Below, one piece after another: positions 11,791-23,250 of a stretch of DNA of 64,000 nucleotides (its first letter is position 1; each line of letters opens with the position of its first letter). Under the pieces are notes generated by a model that was not told the DNA's origin, searched no databases, and saw nothing but the letters and a program-made list of their open reading frames with translations. The stretch is taken from NCBI GenBank assembly GCA_005656395.1, contig SRSI01000076.1, positions 1-64,000 of the forward strand. Reading direction: 5' to 3'. The translations under genes and the position numbers were made by a program. The DNA is from Strongyloides papillosus. Taxonomy: Eukaryota > Nematoda > Chromadorea > Rhabditida > Strongyloididae.

Positions 11791-12800
11791 GGCGAATAAA
11801 AAAATAACTTATGGCTAGCGCTTCATAAAGTTTTGCAAGTTGTCGTTTACATTAAACAACTAGGCATTTTTATATTTTTTAAAACCTACAAAAACTAATA
11901 AAAATTTAATAAAATTAATTTATTTTCTATCATTATACATTATAATAACAGCACCAAAATAATTTACAAATAACTTTGCATAATTTAAAAAATTTTTATA
12001 AATAAAAATATATTTATAATCATAAATAGTGAAAATGAACAAAACGGATGAAACAGAATTTTAGAAAATAGTTTTAAAGAGGTTTCCTTCCATTAAAACA
12101 TTACAAAGAGCTAAAACAGTAAGTAAAATATAATTTAAATTGGTTCATTTTAACATCATTTTGTCTTTGTAGGGTATGTCCCCAAGATTTTTAACGTTAA
12201 CTAATAAGGGTTGAGAAAATCTAGAGATTGTCATTTCATTATTAGGTAGTTTAGTTGCCCTAAAACCCTGTCTTATATTTGTTAAAATTAATGATGATTA
12301 ATTTACATAAATCGTAATTAAGACCCCATTTTATACTATAATTTTTACAGGTGGCTACGATTTTAATTTATTGAATTATTGTATCAGTTGTATTTCACCT
12401 AAAATATAGTCCACTAATAAAATAATATCCTATAAATTTTCACTAGTACATTAAAAAGCTTTATTTCAAAGAAAATAGAACACCTACTATAAAATTTAAC
12501 ATTTGTTTATATACTGTTTAGTCAATACTAGAAAATTCGTGATTATTCATTTTGCGTAATGGAATAACTTTTTATATCGAAATTATCATTGTGTTTAGGA
12601 TGTTAAACTTTAAACTTGTAAAGATTATAAAGCGTATTTTTGAAGTTAGTGTTTAAATAAGACTAGAAACATTATGTTATACCACATAGGAAAAGACAAA
12701 TTTGTTTATCGCATTCGAAAAGTAGGGTGAGATACCGACTATGTAATGTAACATTACCAAGTACAATTAAAAATCTATATTCTGTAATAGTTTTGAAACT
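11791..12800. other. AT-rich intergenic DNA
   Basis: No gene or clear repeat recognised. Confidence 0.5.
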
Positions 12801-12806
12801 ATCTAC

Positions 12807-12879
12807 GATCTTGACAGAACTCAAATCTTCAATTTTCTGCTCCAAAGACAGACGCCTTAATCATTATGTTACACAACAA
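12807..12879 (-). pseudogene. tRNA-Arg pseudogene
   Basis: The minus strand matches the general tRNA-Arg (YCG) plan: TAATGATTAAGGCGTCTG in the D arm and anticodon stem, loop CTTTGGA, variable region AAGATTTGAG and a T-arm remnant. The 5' acceptor strand no longer pairs with the 3' strand, the anticodon reads TTG instead of TCG, and the T stem is weak. It is a degraded tRNA gene. Confidence 0.6.
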
Positions 12880-12887
12880 AGCGCCTG

Positions 12888-13515
12888 GTGGCACACCTTA
12901 CCTAACTAGATAGAAACTTGCCAAAATTATTGACTCATGTTTGCCTTATTTAGATATTTTTGAAGGTTTCTTTTTAAACATTTATATATATGTTTTAAAG
13001 CATATTCTTGAAGTAAAAACTTTTTTCAATGTTATAACTTCTCTCAAAAGAATAATATTGCATTTTTTAACCATTTTATTTAGGTAAACGAAATAAATTT
13101 TCTAATAAAAGTTTATCATTGTTTTTAAAAAATAAATATTATGTAACTAATCCGTATTTAGTATTAATTTTATTAAAAAAATAATAATTCTCTGTATTAT
13201 GAATACTTATTTCAAATAGTAAAATTCTGTAAATTGATATTTTTTACATTGTCGTTAAAAATAATGTGCAAATTTTATTCACATAAAAATAATTTTTGTT
13301 TAATTAGAAAGTATATTTTTTAAACGACATGTAGAAACTACAAAGACTGCAAAACAATTATTGCTTGATATGACAAGTTATTTTTATATGTACTCTCTTG
13401 ATGTTGAATAAAGTTTAAGAATTTGAATTAAATAACTTTATTTGAAAAAATATGTCTTTTTAACTATAAAAAAACAAATTGTTATACATTACTTGTGTAA
13501 GGTATGGAGCACCAT
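12888..13515. mobile_element. possible TIR element beside the tRNA-Arg pseudogene
   Basis: The left end reads GGTGGCACACCTTACC and the right end, inverted, GATGGTGCTCCATACCTTAC, a weak inverted repeat. It starts within about 10 bp of the 5' end of the tRNA-Arg pseudogene, echoing the arrangement at four intact tRNA genes. No target duplication is visible, so this is tentative. Confidence 0.25.
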
Positions 13516-13741
13516 CAAATTTAGAATATAAATAAAATTATTTTTTTATTATTAGTCATAGATAACCCAAGAGAGTTGAGATAAGTATACTTTTTCAAAT
13601 AATAATGCTTTATTTTTGGCCTTTTCTTATTAACAAAAGGTTGTGTCTAAATTTTCATTATCATTTCATAATACTAATCAATTGCGTTATTTGACACTAA
13701 AAAGTATGATTTTTTAAATTAACTATAGAGAATATTAGATA

Positions 13742-14342
13742 CGCGCAAAAGCAAATGATACCTAAATCTGTGTAAAATGCAATTTGTCTTATTTAATAAA
13801 ATCTAAATTTTTTCGACTTGCGAATAATTTTATCGTAAGTATTTTGTTTACTAAAATTAAAAAATTATTTGAAGATTAATAAAATAATCATTAATTTTTT
13901 ATGATATTTTTTATCTTGAAACTTAAGTTATTATTTACAATATATTTTAAAATACCAGATTAAAATTCATTTTAAGTAAAATTATAAATGCTTTCATAAA
14001 GAGCATTTATTAACATATTACAATATTTGTATTAATAAGTTTCAATAGTTTGAGTTACTATAATCCATATTCTTTTTACAGATTTATACTCATCTGAAAG
14101 CCCAAGATTTTTTTATAATGTCTTTCAGATCATTTTCTCAAATCAAACATATGAAAAGTTATATTAATTTAAAATATAAAACATATATATATTTGTAGAA
14201 AAACGGCAAAATGTATGCAAACTATAATATTTCTCGTTGTTTAAAATATTTTTATTGTCGTTTGATATTCATAAAATTTAATTTTTTTAACAGACGTGGC
14301 ATTTTATGAAAAATTGTCGCATTATTTGTGTGTAAATTGTCA
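13742..14342. mobile_element. TA-flanked TIR element, copy A (601 bp)
   Basis: Starts CGCGCAAAA and ends TTATTTGTGTG, flanked by TA (13740 and 14343). It aligns along most of its length with the 924-bp copy at 17901-18824, including AACTTAAGTTATT.., CATAAAGAG.ATT and TCATCTGA blocks. TA duplications point to the Tc1/mariner superfamily. No coding capacity. Confidence 0.6.
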
Positions 14343-14462
14343 CGTATAACTCTTAAAATAACAAAAAAAACGTTCAAATTCTCAAAAACATCCATACAGA
14401 TTAAATTCTATTCCAGAGATTTTACGCTCTTTTATTCATGAAGTTAAAGTTGCTTTCTCAAC

Positions 14463-14878
14463 GAGGTACACCTGATTAGCCACTAATTCTTCTCAAATTT
14501 GAGAGTGTCATGGGAAAATTGACAAAGATGTCTCATATTTGAGAGTACTTCTAATAGGGAAAAAGAAGAAATATCATTCCAACAAGGCAAAAATTAAATA
14601 ATTAATAGTTTATCAAATAAAAGGAAAGAATATAAGTTATGATAATAATAAAAAAAATTGAAAACCTATAAAAAATAAAAATCGGTGAAATTTGTTTTTC
14701 AAATTTTAATAATTGGCATAATATATTATTTACTTGGTGGTCAATCATGATATGTACGCGGAAAAATTTCATAATTTGCCACCATATATTTGCTTGGTGG
14801 ACAATCATAATATATACACGTAAAATCTCATGATCGGCCACCATATAAATTTATTCGGTGGCTAATCAGATACGACTC
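14463..14878 (+). mobile_element. tRNA-associated TIR element, copy 2 (416 bp)
   Basis: Same family and orientation as copy 1 (10379-10815), with one CTCAAATTTGAGA block missing. Flanked by the 8-bp duplication TTCTCAAC (14455-14462 and 14879-14886); the right copy ends exactly one base before tRNA-Val. Internal GGTGG.CAATCA motifs are conserved. Confidence 0.88.
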
Positions 14879-14886
14879 TTCTCAAC

Positions 14887-14960
14887 GATTTCGTGGTGTA
14901 GTCGGTTATCACATCTGTCTAACACACAGAAGGTCGGCGGTTCGAATCCGCCCGAAATCA
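14887..14960 (+). tRNA. tRNA-Val (AAC)
   Basis: A 74-nt cloverleaf with perfect acceptor stem GATTTCG/CGAAATC, anticodon AAC in loop CTAACAC and T loop TTCGAAT. TTTT follows at about 14965. Its 5' flank is a TIR element insertion. Confidence 0.96.
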
Positions 14961-15614
14961 GTCCCTTTTGAAATTTAAAATGTAGCTGTGGTTTTTAAAA
15001 ACTAAAGAAAAAAACAATTAAAGTTTCCTTTACTTATTTAAACCGTTTCTATAATAACAAAATAGATAAATATTTTTGAAATGTAAATTTTCACTAAAAA
15101 AAATTTTATTTTTTATTATTTATATTATAAAATTTTATTAATATTGTGGGACATAAAATGCTACTAATCTATACAATTTAAACGAATGAGTTTTTTTAAT
15201 CTTTCTTGTAAAATTTTAGGATATATTTTTTAAGATTTCTTGCTACTGGGGTACGTATGAGAAAATCTAAATTACATACTTGAGAATTTTAATAGCATAC
15301 TAAAGTTCTAAAAAAGCAAAAAATCTACACTTAATAAAATTTAGTTATTTGAAGTTTATACATTTTTAAACAATAATTGATTGCGATTAAAAAATAGTTC
15401 CGACCATACAACATCTCTTTTCAAAGAAAATAGAACTATAAAGAGGTAATATTTTATTGTATTAATTTTTATATTGTATGTAAAGCACAAATAGGTACTA
15501 GTAAGTAGAAATGATTTATTATTAGTAAATAAATGTTTTATGATTGTCTTAAAAAATTTTTTTAAAGATAAAAACACAAATGCTGCTTTTGTGAAATATT
15601 TTTGGAGGAAAAAA
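14961..15614. other. AT-rich DNA between tRNA-Val and tRNA-Phe
   Basis: No gene recognised. A-rich sequence at 15609-15614 is the T-run terminator of the minus-strand tRNA-Phe. Confidence 0.5.
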
Positions 15615-15687
15615 TGCCACGAGCCGGGATCGAACCGGCGACATTTAGATCTTCAGTCTAACGCTCTCCCAACTGAGCTATCATGGC
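15615..15687 (-). tRNA. tRNA-Phe (GAA)
   Basis: A 73-nt minus-strand cloverleaf: acceptor GCCATGA/TCGTGGC with one G-T pair, anticodon GAA in loop CTGAAGA, T loop TTCGATC. The element copy 3 target duplication (15687-15694) covers its first base. Confidence 0.96.
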
Positions 15688-15694
15688 TGTCGGC

Positions 15695-17726
15695 GAGTCG
15701 TATCTGATTGGTCACCGAATAAAATTATATGATTGCCAATCATTAGATTTTCCGTGTATATACACGCGATTTACTATCCCTGATTCAATAAACTTAAAGT
15801 AACAAATATGCTAAAGTTTTAATTTATTTAGTAAATCAGGCACCAAAAAGTAAAAAATAGTTTATCTTTAAAAAAATTAATATATTAGTATTTTTAATAA
15901 CTTTAAACAGTTAATTAAATTTAACTTCTGAATAAACTAATAGTTTTAAATAATCGAAAAATAAGGAAACTCAATAGTATCAATTATATTTATACTTATG
16001 ACTTTTTTAAATACTATGTTGTTTATCTATTAATGTAATTTTTTTTCTTGTAATTATATACTATCACTTTTTTATATTGTTATTATTATAATAGTTTTAA
16101 TAGTTTTAGTAGTTCAATCTGATTAATTTGACTAAAATTTCATACAACGAATGTTTGTAATAGTGTCAACTGTTTACAAAATTTAATGTATGTAAAATGC
16201 TGTAGAGTATGTATATTGACAACATAAATAATTGAACACTTTGCAAAATTAAAATATAAGTATATTGAAACGTTAATTTATTAGTTGATATGGTACGTAA
16301 GAATTTTAAATACAAATATAAGAAGTCTTGAATTTCTAATGAATAAATATTTTGTAGTGAAAATAAGTATTATTTTATAAGTTCAAATGGTGTGTCCAAT
16401 AACAAAAAAAAATAAGGAAATTAATTTTTTCTATGTCATAACTCTTTTTAAACTTAGCTCATTTTTTTGTTAAATAGTTAATAGATCTATTTTTTGACTT
16501 AGTACTGAAAACGGGTACCAAAACGTTTTAGTTACTATAGATCAAGTCATTTTCAAATAACACCTCTTTTTGAAATAATTTTTTTAGGTTTGTTTTCAAA
16601 TAATATTTTGAAAGTTAAAAAAATAAAGTAAATAATGGCTCATTTGAAAATCTTAACGCCAGAATAAGAGGGTAAATTAATATCACTAAGGTTAATTAAT
16701 AATTACCCCAATTAAGAATCAAAGAGTGGTGAATATTTTTATTAAAAAAATCAAAGTAGAATATGTTAAAATGTTAAACAAAGGCATGAAGACGCAAAGC
16801 CTTCACTGATTTAATAAAAATTATAAAAAATCAAAATTTCTAAGATATTGTTGCTTTTAGCACTTCATATATAAATTTCTACGTTCCATATTAATTAATA
16901 AATTAACATTTCAATGTATTCATATTTTAATTTTGTAGAGTCTTCAATCATTTATGTTGTTAATATACATACTCTGTAGCATTTTATATATATTAAATTT
17001 TGTAAACAGTTGACACTATTACAAACATTCGTTGTATGAAATTTTAGTCAAATTAATCAAATTGAACAAAATGAGCGACTGAACTATTAATATAATGACA
17101 ATATAAAAAAGTGATAGTATATAATTACAAGAAAAAAAATTATATTAATAGATAAACAACATAGTATTTAAAAAAGTCATAAGTATAAATATAATTGATA
17201 TTATTGAGTTTCCTTATTTTTCGATTATTTTAAAAATGTTAATTTTTTAGAAGTTAAAGTCAATTAACTGTTTAAAGTTAATAAAAATACTAATATATTA
17301 ATTTTTTTAAAGATAAACTATTTTTTATTTTTTGGTGCCTGATTTACTAAATAAATTAAAACTCTAGCATATTTGTTACTTTAAGTTTATTGAATCAGGG
17401 ATAGTAAATCGCGTGTATCATGATTGGCCACCAAGCAAATATATGGTGGCAAATCATGAAATTTTCCCTCGTACATATCGTGATTGGCTAGCAAGTAAAT
17501 AATATATGATGCCCAATTATTAAAATTTGAAAATCAAATTTCCCTGATTTTTATTTTTTATAGGTTTTCAATTTTTTTTATTATTATCATAATTTATATT
17601 CTTTCCTTTTATTTGATAAACTATTAATTATTTAACTTTTGCCTTGTTGGAATGATATTTCTTCTTTTTCCCTATTAGGAGTACTCTCAAATTTGAGAAG
17701 AATTGGTGGCCAATCAGGTGTACCTC
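15695..17726 (-). mobile_element. tRNA-associated TIR element, copy 3, split by a nested element
   Basis: Inverse orientation on the chromosome but the same orientation relative to its tRNA as copies 1 and 2. Flanked by CTGTCGGC (15687-15694) and CTGTCAAC (17727-17734), an 8-bp duplication with two mismatches, so older. A 1653-bp TA-flanked foldback element (15763-17415) interrupts it. Removing that leaves about 377 bp collinear with copies 1 and 2. Confidence 0.85.
15763..17415. mobile_element. TA-flanked foldback element with ~540-bp inverted arms
   Basis: The outer ends read CACGCGATTTACTATCCCTG and its complement. The arms, roughly 15763-16310 and 16880-17415, match almost base for base with scattered changes; the centre is about 570 bp of AT-rich DNA. 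TA at 15761 and 17416 is the target duplication, confirmed because the host element sequence is known from copies 1 and 2. No coding capacity. Likely a non-autonomous Tc1/mariner-type foldback. Confidence 0.85.
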
Positions 17727-17900
17727 CTGTCAACTACGATACTTACTTTTCTATAACTGCAATTATTTTTTGCTTATGTTGTCAAATAAGTTTATTTATA
17801 AAAATTTCTTTACAAATATAATAAATTATGTGAGAAACTATTTCTTTAAGAATAATTTCATAAAATGTTTGGCCCAGCAAAATTATTTGAAAATAAGATA

Positions 17901-18824
17901 CACGCAAAAAAATGGGACACACATTTGCGTAAAATGTAATAAATTTGTCCCACCTAATAAAATTTGAATTTTCTTGATTTGCGATAATTTTAACGCAATT
18001 ATTTTGTACAAAAAATTAGGGCAATAATTAAAATTAGTTTTTATTTTAAAGCTTAAGTTATTTTTTACAATACATTTTAAAGTATAATATTAGAATTTAA
18101 CTTATTATAAGATTAAAAAATGCTTTTATAAAGAGTATTCATCGACATATGATAGTATTTTTTAGATATTCTTCAATTGTTTGAATAACTATAAATAAGA
18201 TTTTTATAAAAAGTTATATTCATCTGATGACTCAACTTTTTTATACTGTTTTTCAAGATCATCTTTAAAAGTCAAACTGATTAAAAGTTTTAAAACATTA
18301 TACGTTTTGTTCATAGTAAAAAATTTTTTAAATATTTTAATTTAAATAAGAAAAATAGGAAGTGCTAAGATAATATTTTCAATAAACATTACTTTGTATG
18401 GTTAGATAATTATCACTTTTTCTTATTGTTGTTGTAAAATTTCTAAATTTTTAAATTTACTGGTGTTAATAGGTTGTTTAAAAAAGTGATTTTTGTTAAA
18501 ACGTTAACAACTTTACACGAAATTGACTTCTGATAACTCACTTCATAATATATTGTAAAAAAACAAATTAGATTCAAAATAGGTGTAATATTTTTAAAAT
18601 TTCTAATATTAAATAAATGTTTCAATACTTCAAAATATTAAAAGTATATATTTTTGTAAAAAAAACGACCAAATTTATGCGAAAATTTAACATTTTGCAT
18701 CATTTAAAACATTTTTGTTGTCGCCTGATATTTTTAAAATTTGAATAAATTTTGACATTTCAAAGTGGTGGGACATTTTGTTGCATTTTATGTAATAATG
18801 TCAAAATTTGTCTCATTTTTTGTG
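17901..18824. mobile_element. TA-flanked TIR element, copy B (924 bp)
   Basis: Inverted ends of about 70 bp (CACGCAAAAAAATGGGACA on the left; CACAAAAAATGAGACA inverted on the right, both followed by a TGTCCCACC block), flanked by TA at 17899 and 18825. Related to copy A at 13742. No coding capacity. Confidence 0.7.
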
Positions 18825-19602
18825 TAGAACAGTGAAGATTAAAGTTTTCTTCAACAATAGTTATGAAATTGATAAAATTAACATTATTGTTAAGCAAATT
18901 TTATCTATAATCTTGTTTTAACTATCTATATATTAAAGAGACATTCTGTTATCACGAAGTATTTAAAAGTGTTTTTGTAAAAAATATTTGATTAAGAATT
19001 TATTAATTTATTTTAATTAATCTCTTTTTAAAAATTAAATTACTTTAGTTGCAATCCATAAATAGAATAATATTCAGAAATCGTTACAAAAAAGTGCATT
19101 GAGCTTTATAAATGTATTATTAAGCAATAATATTTATAAACTACTGTAACTAAAAAGCATTTATAGAAATTAAATAATAATTAATAAGTTCAAAATGGCA
19201 TTTTAAAAATAGGCAGGCTATTCTCCTAATTAATTATAAATCCAATCCTACGAAAAAATTAAAATATTGTTGATTGTTTTTTTCTGCATTTTATTTTAAA
19301 ATGTTTTTGTATATCATAATTTTTTAAGCAAAATATCACATAAATTATGTTGGTGTTATTTAACTATCTTTTTATATATACATTTTTAAAAGCTTAATTT
19401 ATATTGCAAGATGTTATATAATATTTATAAAATAATAGTTTTATATGTGTTTAAAATTTTTCACTAGTTTTTCCTCGCCTTGTTTGCAATGTATAATCAA
19501 AATTTAAAAAAAATCACACCAAATGTTAAATTTCAAAAGATTCACAATGACGTTTTTTATAAATATGCTAGCATAAAAGTATTATTAAGATGCGAAGGTC
19601 CT
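18825..19602. other. AT-rich intergenic DNA
   Basis: No gene or clear repeat recognised. Confidence 0.5.
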
Positions 19603-19610
19603 CCGTGAAT

Positions 19611-20549
19611 GGTGGCAAGGCTTTTCTTCAATATTTTGCACCAAAAAGGCAAAACTTTATTCCAATCAAAAAAAAATTGCGCGAACATTTACAAATAATT
19701 AATTTCTATCATATAATAAGAAATTTAAATTACGTTGATTAATTTTTTTACCTGGGAAAGTAACTATCTTATAAAATAAAATAGTATTTACTTTATAAGC
19801 TCATTGGAATTTGATTATAAAAAAAATAATTTTTAAAAATGTAGTAAATAATTCACTGATATGATAATTAAAGTCTAAATAAAAGTGATAAATAATTACA
19901 TTTTTCATTTTCCACAATGTTTTTATTGTCTATTTAACTAAATATATAAATAAACAATGTCATTATCTTAGGGACTTATTAAGAAGAATGCATCAATATT
20001 AAAAAATTGGTAACTAAATGAAAAAAAATGTATCAATTAATAATAAGTGCTTTATCTATGTTGTTCAACGTTATGATAATTTTAATATGTCTATGTTAAG
20101 AAATAACAAACATTTACGGTGTTTTTTTACCAACTAAATTAACAAAAGACTATATAAACCTTAATAGCTTTAATCAAAAGAGATTATTTTATTAAATAAA
20201 ATCTCTATTGATAAATGAACATATATATAAAGTTATACACTATATATTACCATAAAATTAACAATTAATTCGAATTTATAGTAACTTATACATACATTTT
20301 TAGAATAATATCAAAAATACATTTTGAAAAAACATTTCCCACAATTTACAAAATGGTGGTTTCAATTGCACTTCTAACTCTTATTTATCATCACTTCCTT
20401 ATCACTAAATTAACATTCAACTCTTTTTTTATAAATATAAATAAAATTTATTATCATGGAAAAACGTTTGCCGCGTATTTAAAAAATAATTTTGATTGGA
20501 ATAATGTTTTGCCTTTTTGGTGCAAAATATTGAAGAAATGACTTGCCAC
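19611..20549. mobile_element. TIR element at the 5' end of tRNA-Trp (~940 bp)
   Basis: Inverted ends of about 80 bp: GGTGGCAAGGC on the left and GACTTGCCAC(C) on the right, with a long shared block around TTGCACCAAAAAGGCAAAAC. Flanked by the 8-bp duplication CCGTGAAT (19603-19610 and 20550-20557; 7 bp if the end is 20550). The right duplication covers bases 1-4 of tRNA-Trp. The sequence is unrelated to the 437-bp family apart from a GGTGGC core near the ends. No coding capacity. Confidence 0.8.
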
Positions 20550-20553
20550 CCGT

Positions 20554-20625
20554 GAATCCGTGGCGCAACGGTAGCGCGTCCGACTCCAGATCGGAAGGCT
20601 GCGTGTTCAAATCACGTCGGGTTCA
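20554..20625 (+). tRNA. tRNA-Trp (CCA)
   Basis: A 72-nt cloverleaf: acceptor GAATCCG/CGGGTTC with one T-G pair, anticodon CCA in loop CTCCAGA, T loop TTCAAAT. TTTT at about 20631. Its 5' flank is a TIR element. Confidence 0.95.
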
Positions 20626-21263
20626 TTACTTTTACTGTTAATGGGAAAATAAGTTATACTTATTTTTGATTACTAAGAAGCTCTATTTTTAACCTAATTA
20701 AGTGCGATAGTAAAAATATTTTTACAAAAATACTTATTTGTATAACTAAAATAAGGGAAATTTTAATATTTAAAAATTTATATCATGCAATAACAATAAA
20801 TATAAAAATATTTTCAAAGCAATTTTAAATATATAGTAAAATATGTTAAAGAAAGTCAAATATTTTTTTCTTTATCAAACATTCTTTAAGACATGAAATA
20901 TATAAACTGATATCAGCGGCAATTATCATATAAAATGAAAGCACATTAGCAAATTATTTATACTAAGTAACCATATATAACATTATAAAAGTAAACCTTT
21001 TTATTTAGTAAAAAATATTTAATATTATTTGTGTTTATTTTATTTCTAAATCTATTCAATATAGTTCTGCTTTAATTAAAGACAATTCTTGGCAAATTAC
21101 AGTTTTATAGAGTAAAATTATGATTATTCAACATTATGTTTCTAAATAGTTGAAAATTTAACGATATTATTATTACAAATAAACATATTTCACCATACTA
21201 ATTTTGTAATTTAATAGGAATAGTTAGAAACTGTCATATAATTTGTATTTAGTCATATCAGGA
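20626..21263. other. AT-rich intergenic DNA
   Basis: No gene or clear repeat recognised. Confidence 0.5.
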
Positions 21264-21835
21264 AAAACAAATTACGTTATTTTGGCGGCCCGTCAGCTCA
21301 CCACTGGCTATTTTGCATTTTTCGACATTGGTAAAATGTGTATTAACAATGAGTATTTTGTATTGTAATGTGCTATAACAGTGTAAATCTCTTAGTTATG
21401 GCACATTTTCTTATCTTATTAACATATTTAGCCTTTTATTATATATGAATTATGCAATAAGACGAAATTTTAAAAATGATGCAAACTTCCAAAGATGGCA
21501 ATTTTTATATGATACAAATGTATATTAATGTATTATGAATACAATATTTTTAATTTAATAAAATAAAAAATAAGAAAAAGTAAGGAAATTATATTTTTAT
21601 AAGTACAATGATATGATAAAACATCTACTACACAAATTAAAAATAAACATTACAAAGAAAGCTCAATATTAACAGTTATAATAAATGCACCAATGTAAAA
21701 TAAAATTATTAAAATTAAAATGAAACTGTAATTATATTTTTGAATAATGAAATAGTATTTATTATAAAAATCAAAAACAAAATAGAATAAAATTTATATT
21801 TAACTATCATAAAAAAATAAGTAATTTATCTTTAT

Positions 21836-22450
21836 TTAAATCATTTCATAAAGCAAAATAGTACATTTCTTCGTAAGCAATTTGTTTTCTTTTACTACTT
21901 TAGGCTTTTGACTATCATTAAGACAATGCCACTTATCTTCTTTACGTATAAAGGTTAAATAATGTCCTGTTCTACTTCCAAATCTCTCGTATGTAATGAA
22001 TCCTTTCAACTTATACGGCGTATTTGGTGTGAAGAATTCATTTACATACACAGATTCTTTTGAGGATATGAAGTCAATTCCCATATTTTGATGTTCTTTA
22101 TCCATGATATTTTTTGTTAGTTCCACAAACAAATATTTTGGATATTTCCTTATAACTCTTTTCTTAGTCATGTTTTCTGAAATCTTGTTGCATAATAGGC
22201 ATTTACGAGCAACGCTTTCTTTTTCATATTCCAACATCCCTTTTATTGCACTATTCATATCTTTCATGTTATTGGTATCATTTATATTTATATTGAATAT
22301 AGATGCTTCAAATTCATTTATTATTCTGCTAGTTTTACAGTGTTTACAGATCAGACTATTTTCCTCTTTATAATAGAGATATTTCATTAAATCTGGTGTC
22401 CGATTTTGAAACTGATCAAGTATGAATAAAAGAAATTTACGATCTAAATA
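21836..22450 (-). CDS. truncated ubiquitin-specific protease (USP) C-terminal domain
   Basis: From an ATG at 22387 the minus strand encodes 183 residues; the frame stays open upstream to about 22450 through RKFLLFILDQF, which resembles the USP segment after the catalytic Cys box. Visible USP features: two C-x2-C pairs (residues 14/17 and 63/66), a YPKYLFVEL strand, and the His box GHYLTFIRKEDKWHCLNDS with His142 and Asp158. The N-terminal Cys box is absent: upstream DNA is AT-rich with stops and no convincing splice acceptor. As it stands it cannot be an active protease alone. Because it lies inside a TIR element it is either a captured host fragment or the element's own decayed protein. Expression unknown. 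Confidence 0.7.
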   Translation of the reverse strand, partial: YLDRKFLLFILDQFQNRTPDLMKYLYYKEENSLICKHCKTSRIINEFEASIFNININDTNNMKDMNSAIKGMLEYEKESVARKCLLCNKISENMTKKRVIRKYPKYLFVELTKNIMDKEHQNMGIDFISSKESVYVNEFFTPNTPYKLKGFITYERFGSRTGHYLTFIRKEDKWHCLNDSQKPKVVKENKLLTKKCTILLYEMI

Positions 22451-22874
22451 ACATGGAGTTAAAACGTATTGAATAATTCATAATTAACGTTTTAATTCTT
22501 CATTATTTAATAAAAAATATTTCATGGTGAGTTTTCAACATTTGTATATAAAAATAGCAATATTTTATTAATTTATCAATATATTAATATTAAAAATATA
22601 CTTTAATTCAATAAAAATCATTAAATTATATACTTTTCAATTATTAATTCTAAATACATAAATTTACATTGAATTTATTGTTAAATTTATCATTTTATCA
22701 TTACAATCGTTGTAAATTTAAAATAAGATATTTAAATGATTTCCATTATAGTAATTTATGTAACTTTATCAAAATACTAATTAATTATGCTTTGATTATC
22801 AATATCTATCTTATAATATCTTTAGTACTATACAAAACAATTTATTAATTACATTAAACTCTTATATCTCTATT

Positions 22875-23250
22875 TTACATTTTTGTATACTATTACTTGT
22901 CTATTTTGCATTTTTTTGTACTTCTATACTATACCTTATTCATGGTATTATTAATTAAATCACTTGTCTATTTTACATTTTTGTATACTATTACTTGTCT
23001 ATTTTGCATTTTTTTGTACCTCTATATTATACCTCATAATCATTATTATTAATTAAATCACTTGTCTATTTTACATTTTTGTACACTATTACTTGCCTAT
23101 TTTACATTTTTTTGTACCTCTATATTATACCTCATAATCATTATTATTAATTAAATCACTTGTCTATTTTACATTTTTGTACACTATTACTTGCCTATTT
23201 TACATTTTTCTATACTATTACTTGTCTATTTTGCATTTTTATACACTATT
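22875..23250. repeat. tandem repeat of CTATTTTRCATTTTT units
   Basis: About three copies of a unit near 100 bp, each with two CTATTTTACATTTTT/CTATTTTGCATTTTT sub-blocks separated by GTACACTATTACTTG and ending in TTATTAATTAAATCA. The sub-block equals the inner part of the element's inverted repeats, so the array probably grew from a subterminal sequence. Confidence 0.8.

Noticed and set aside
12727..12909. 60-codon plus-strand open frame
   Set aside because: Overlaps the minus-strand tRNA-Arg pseudogene and has no protein features.
17639..17821. 60-codon open frame with LRRIGGQSG
   Set aside because: It falls across the end of TIR element copy 3 and merely reads its CTCAAATTTGAGA repeats.
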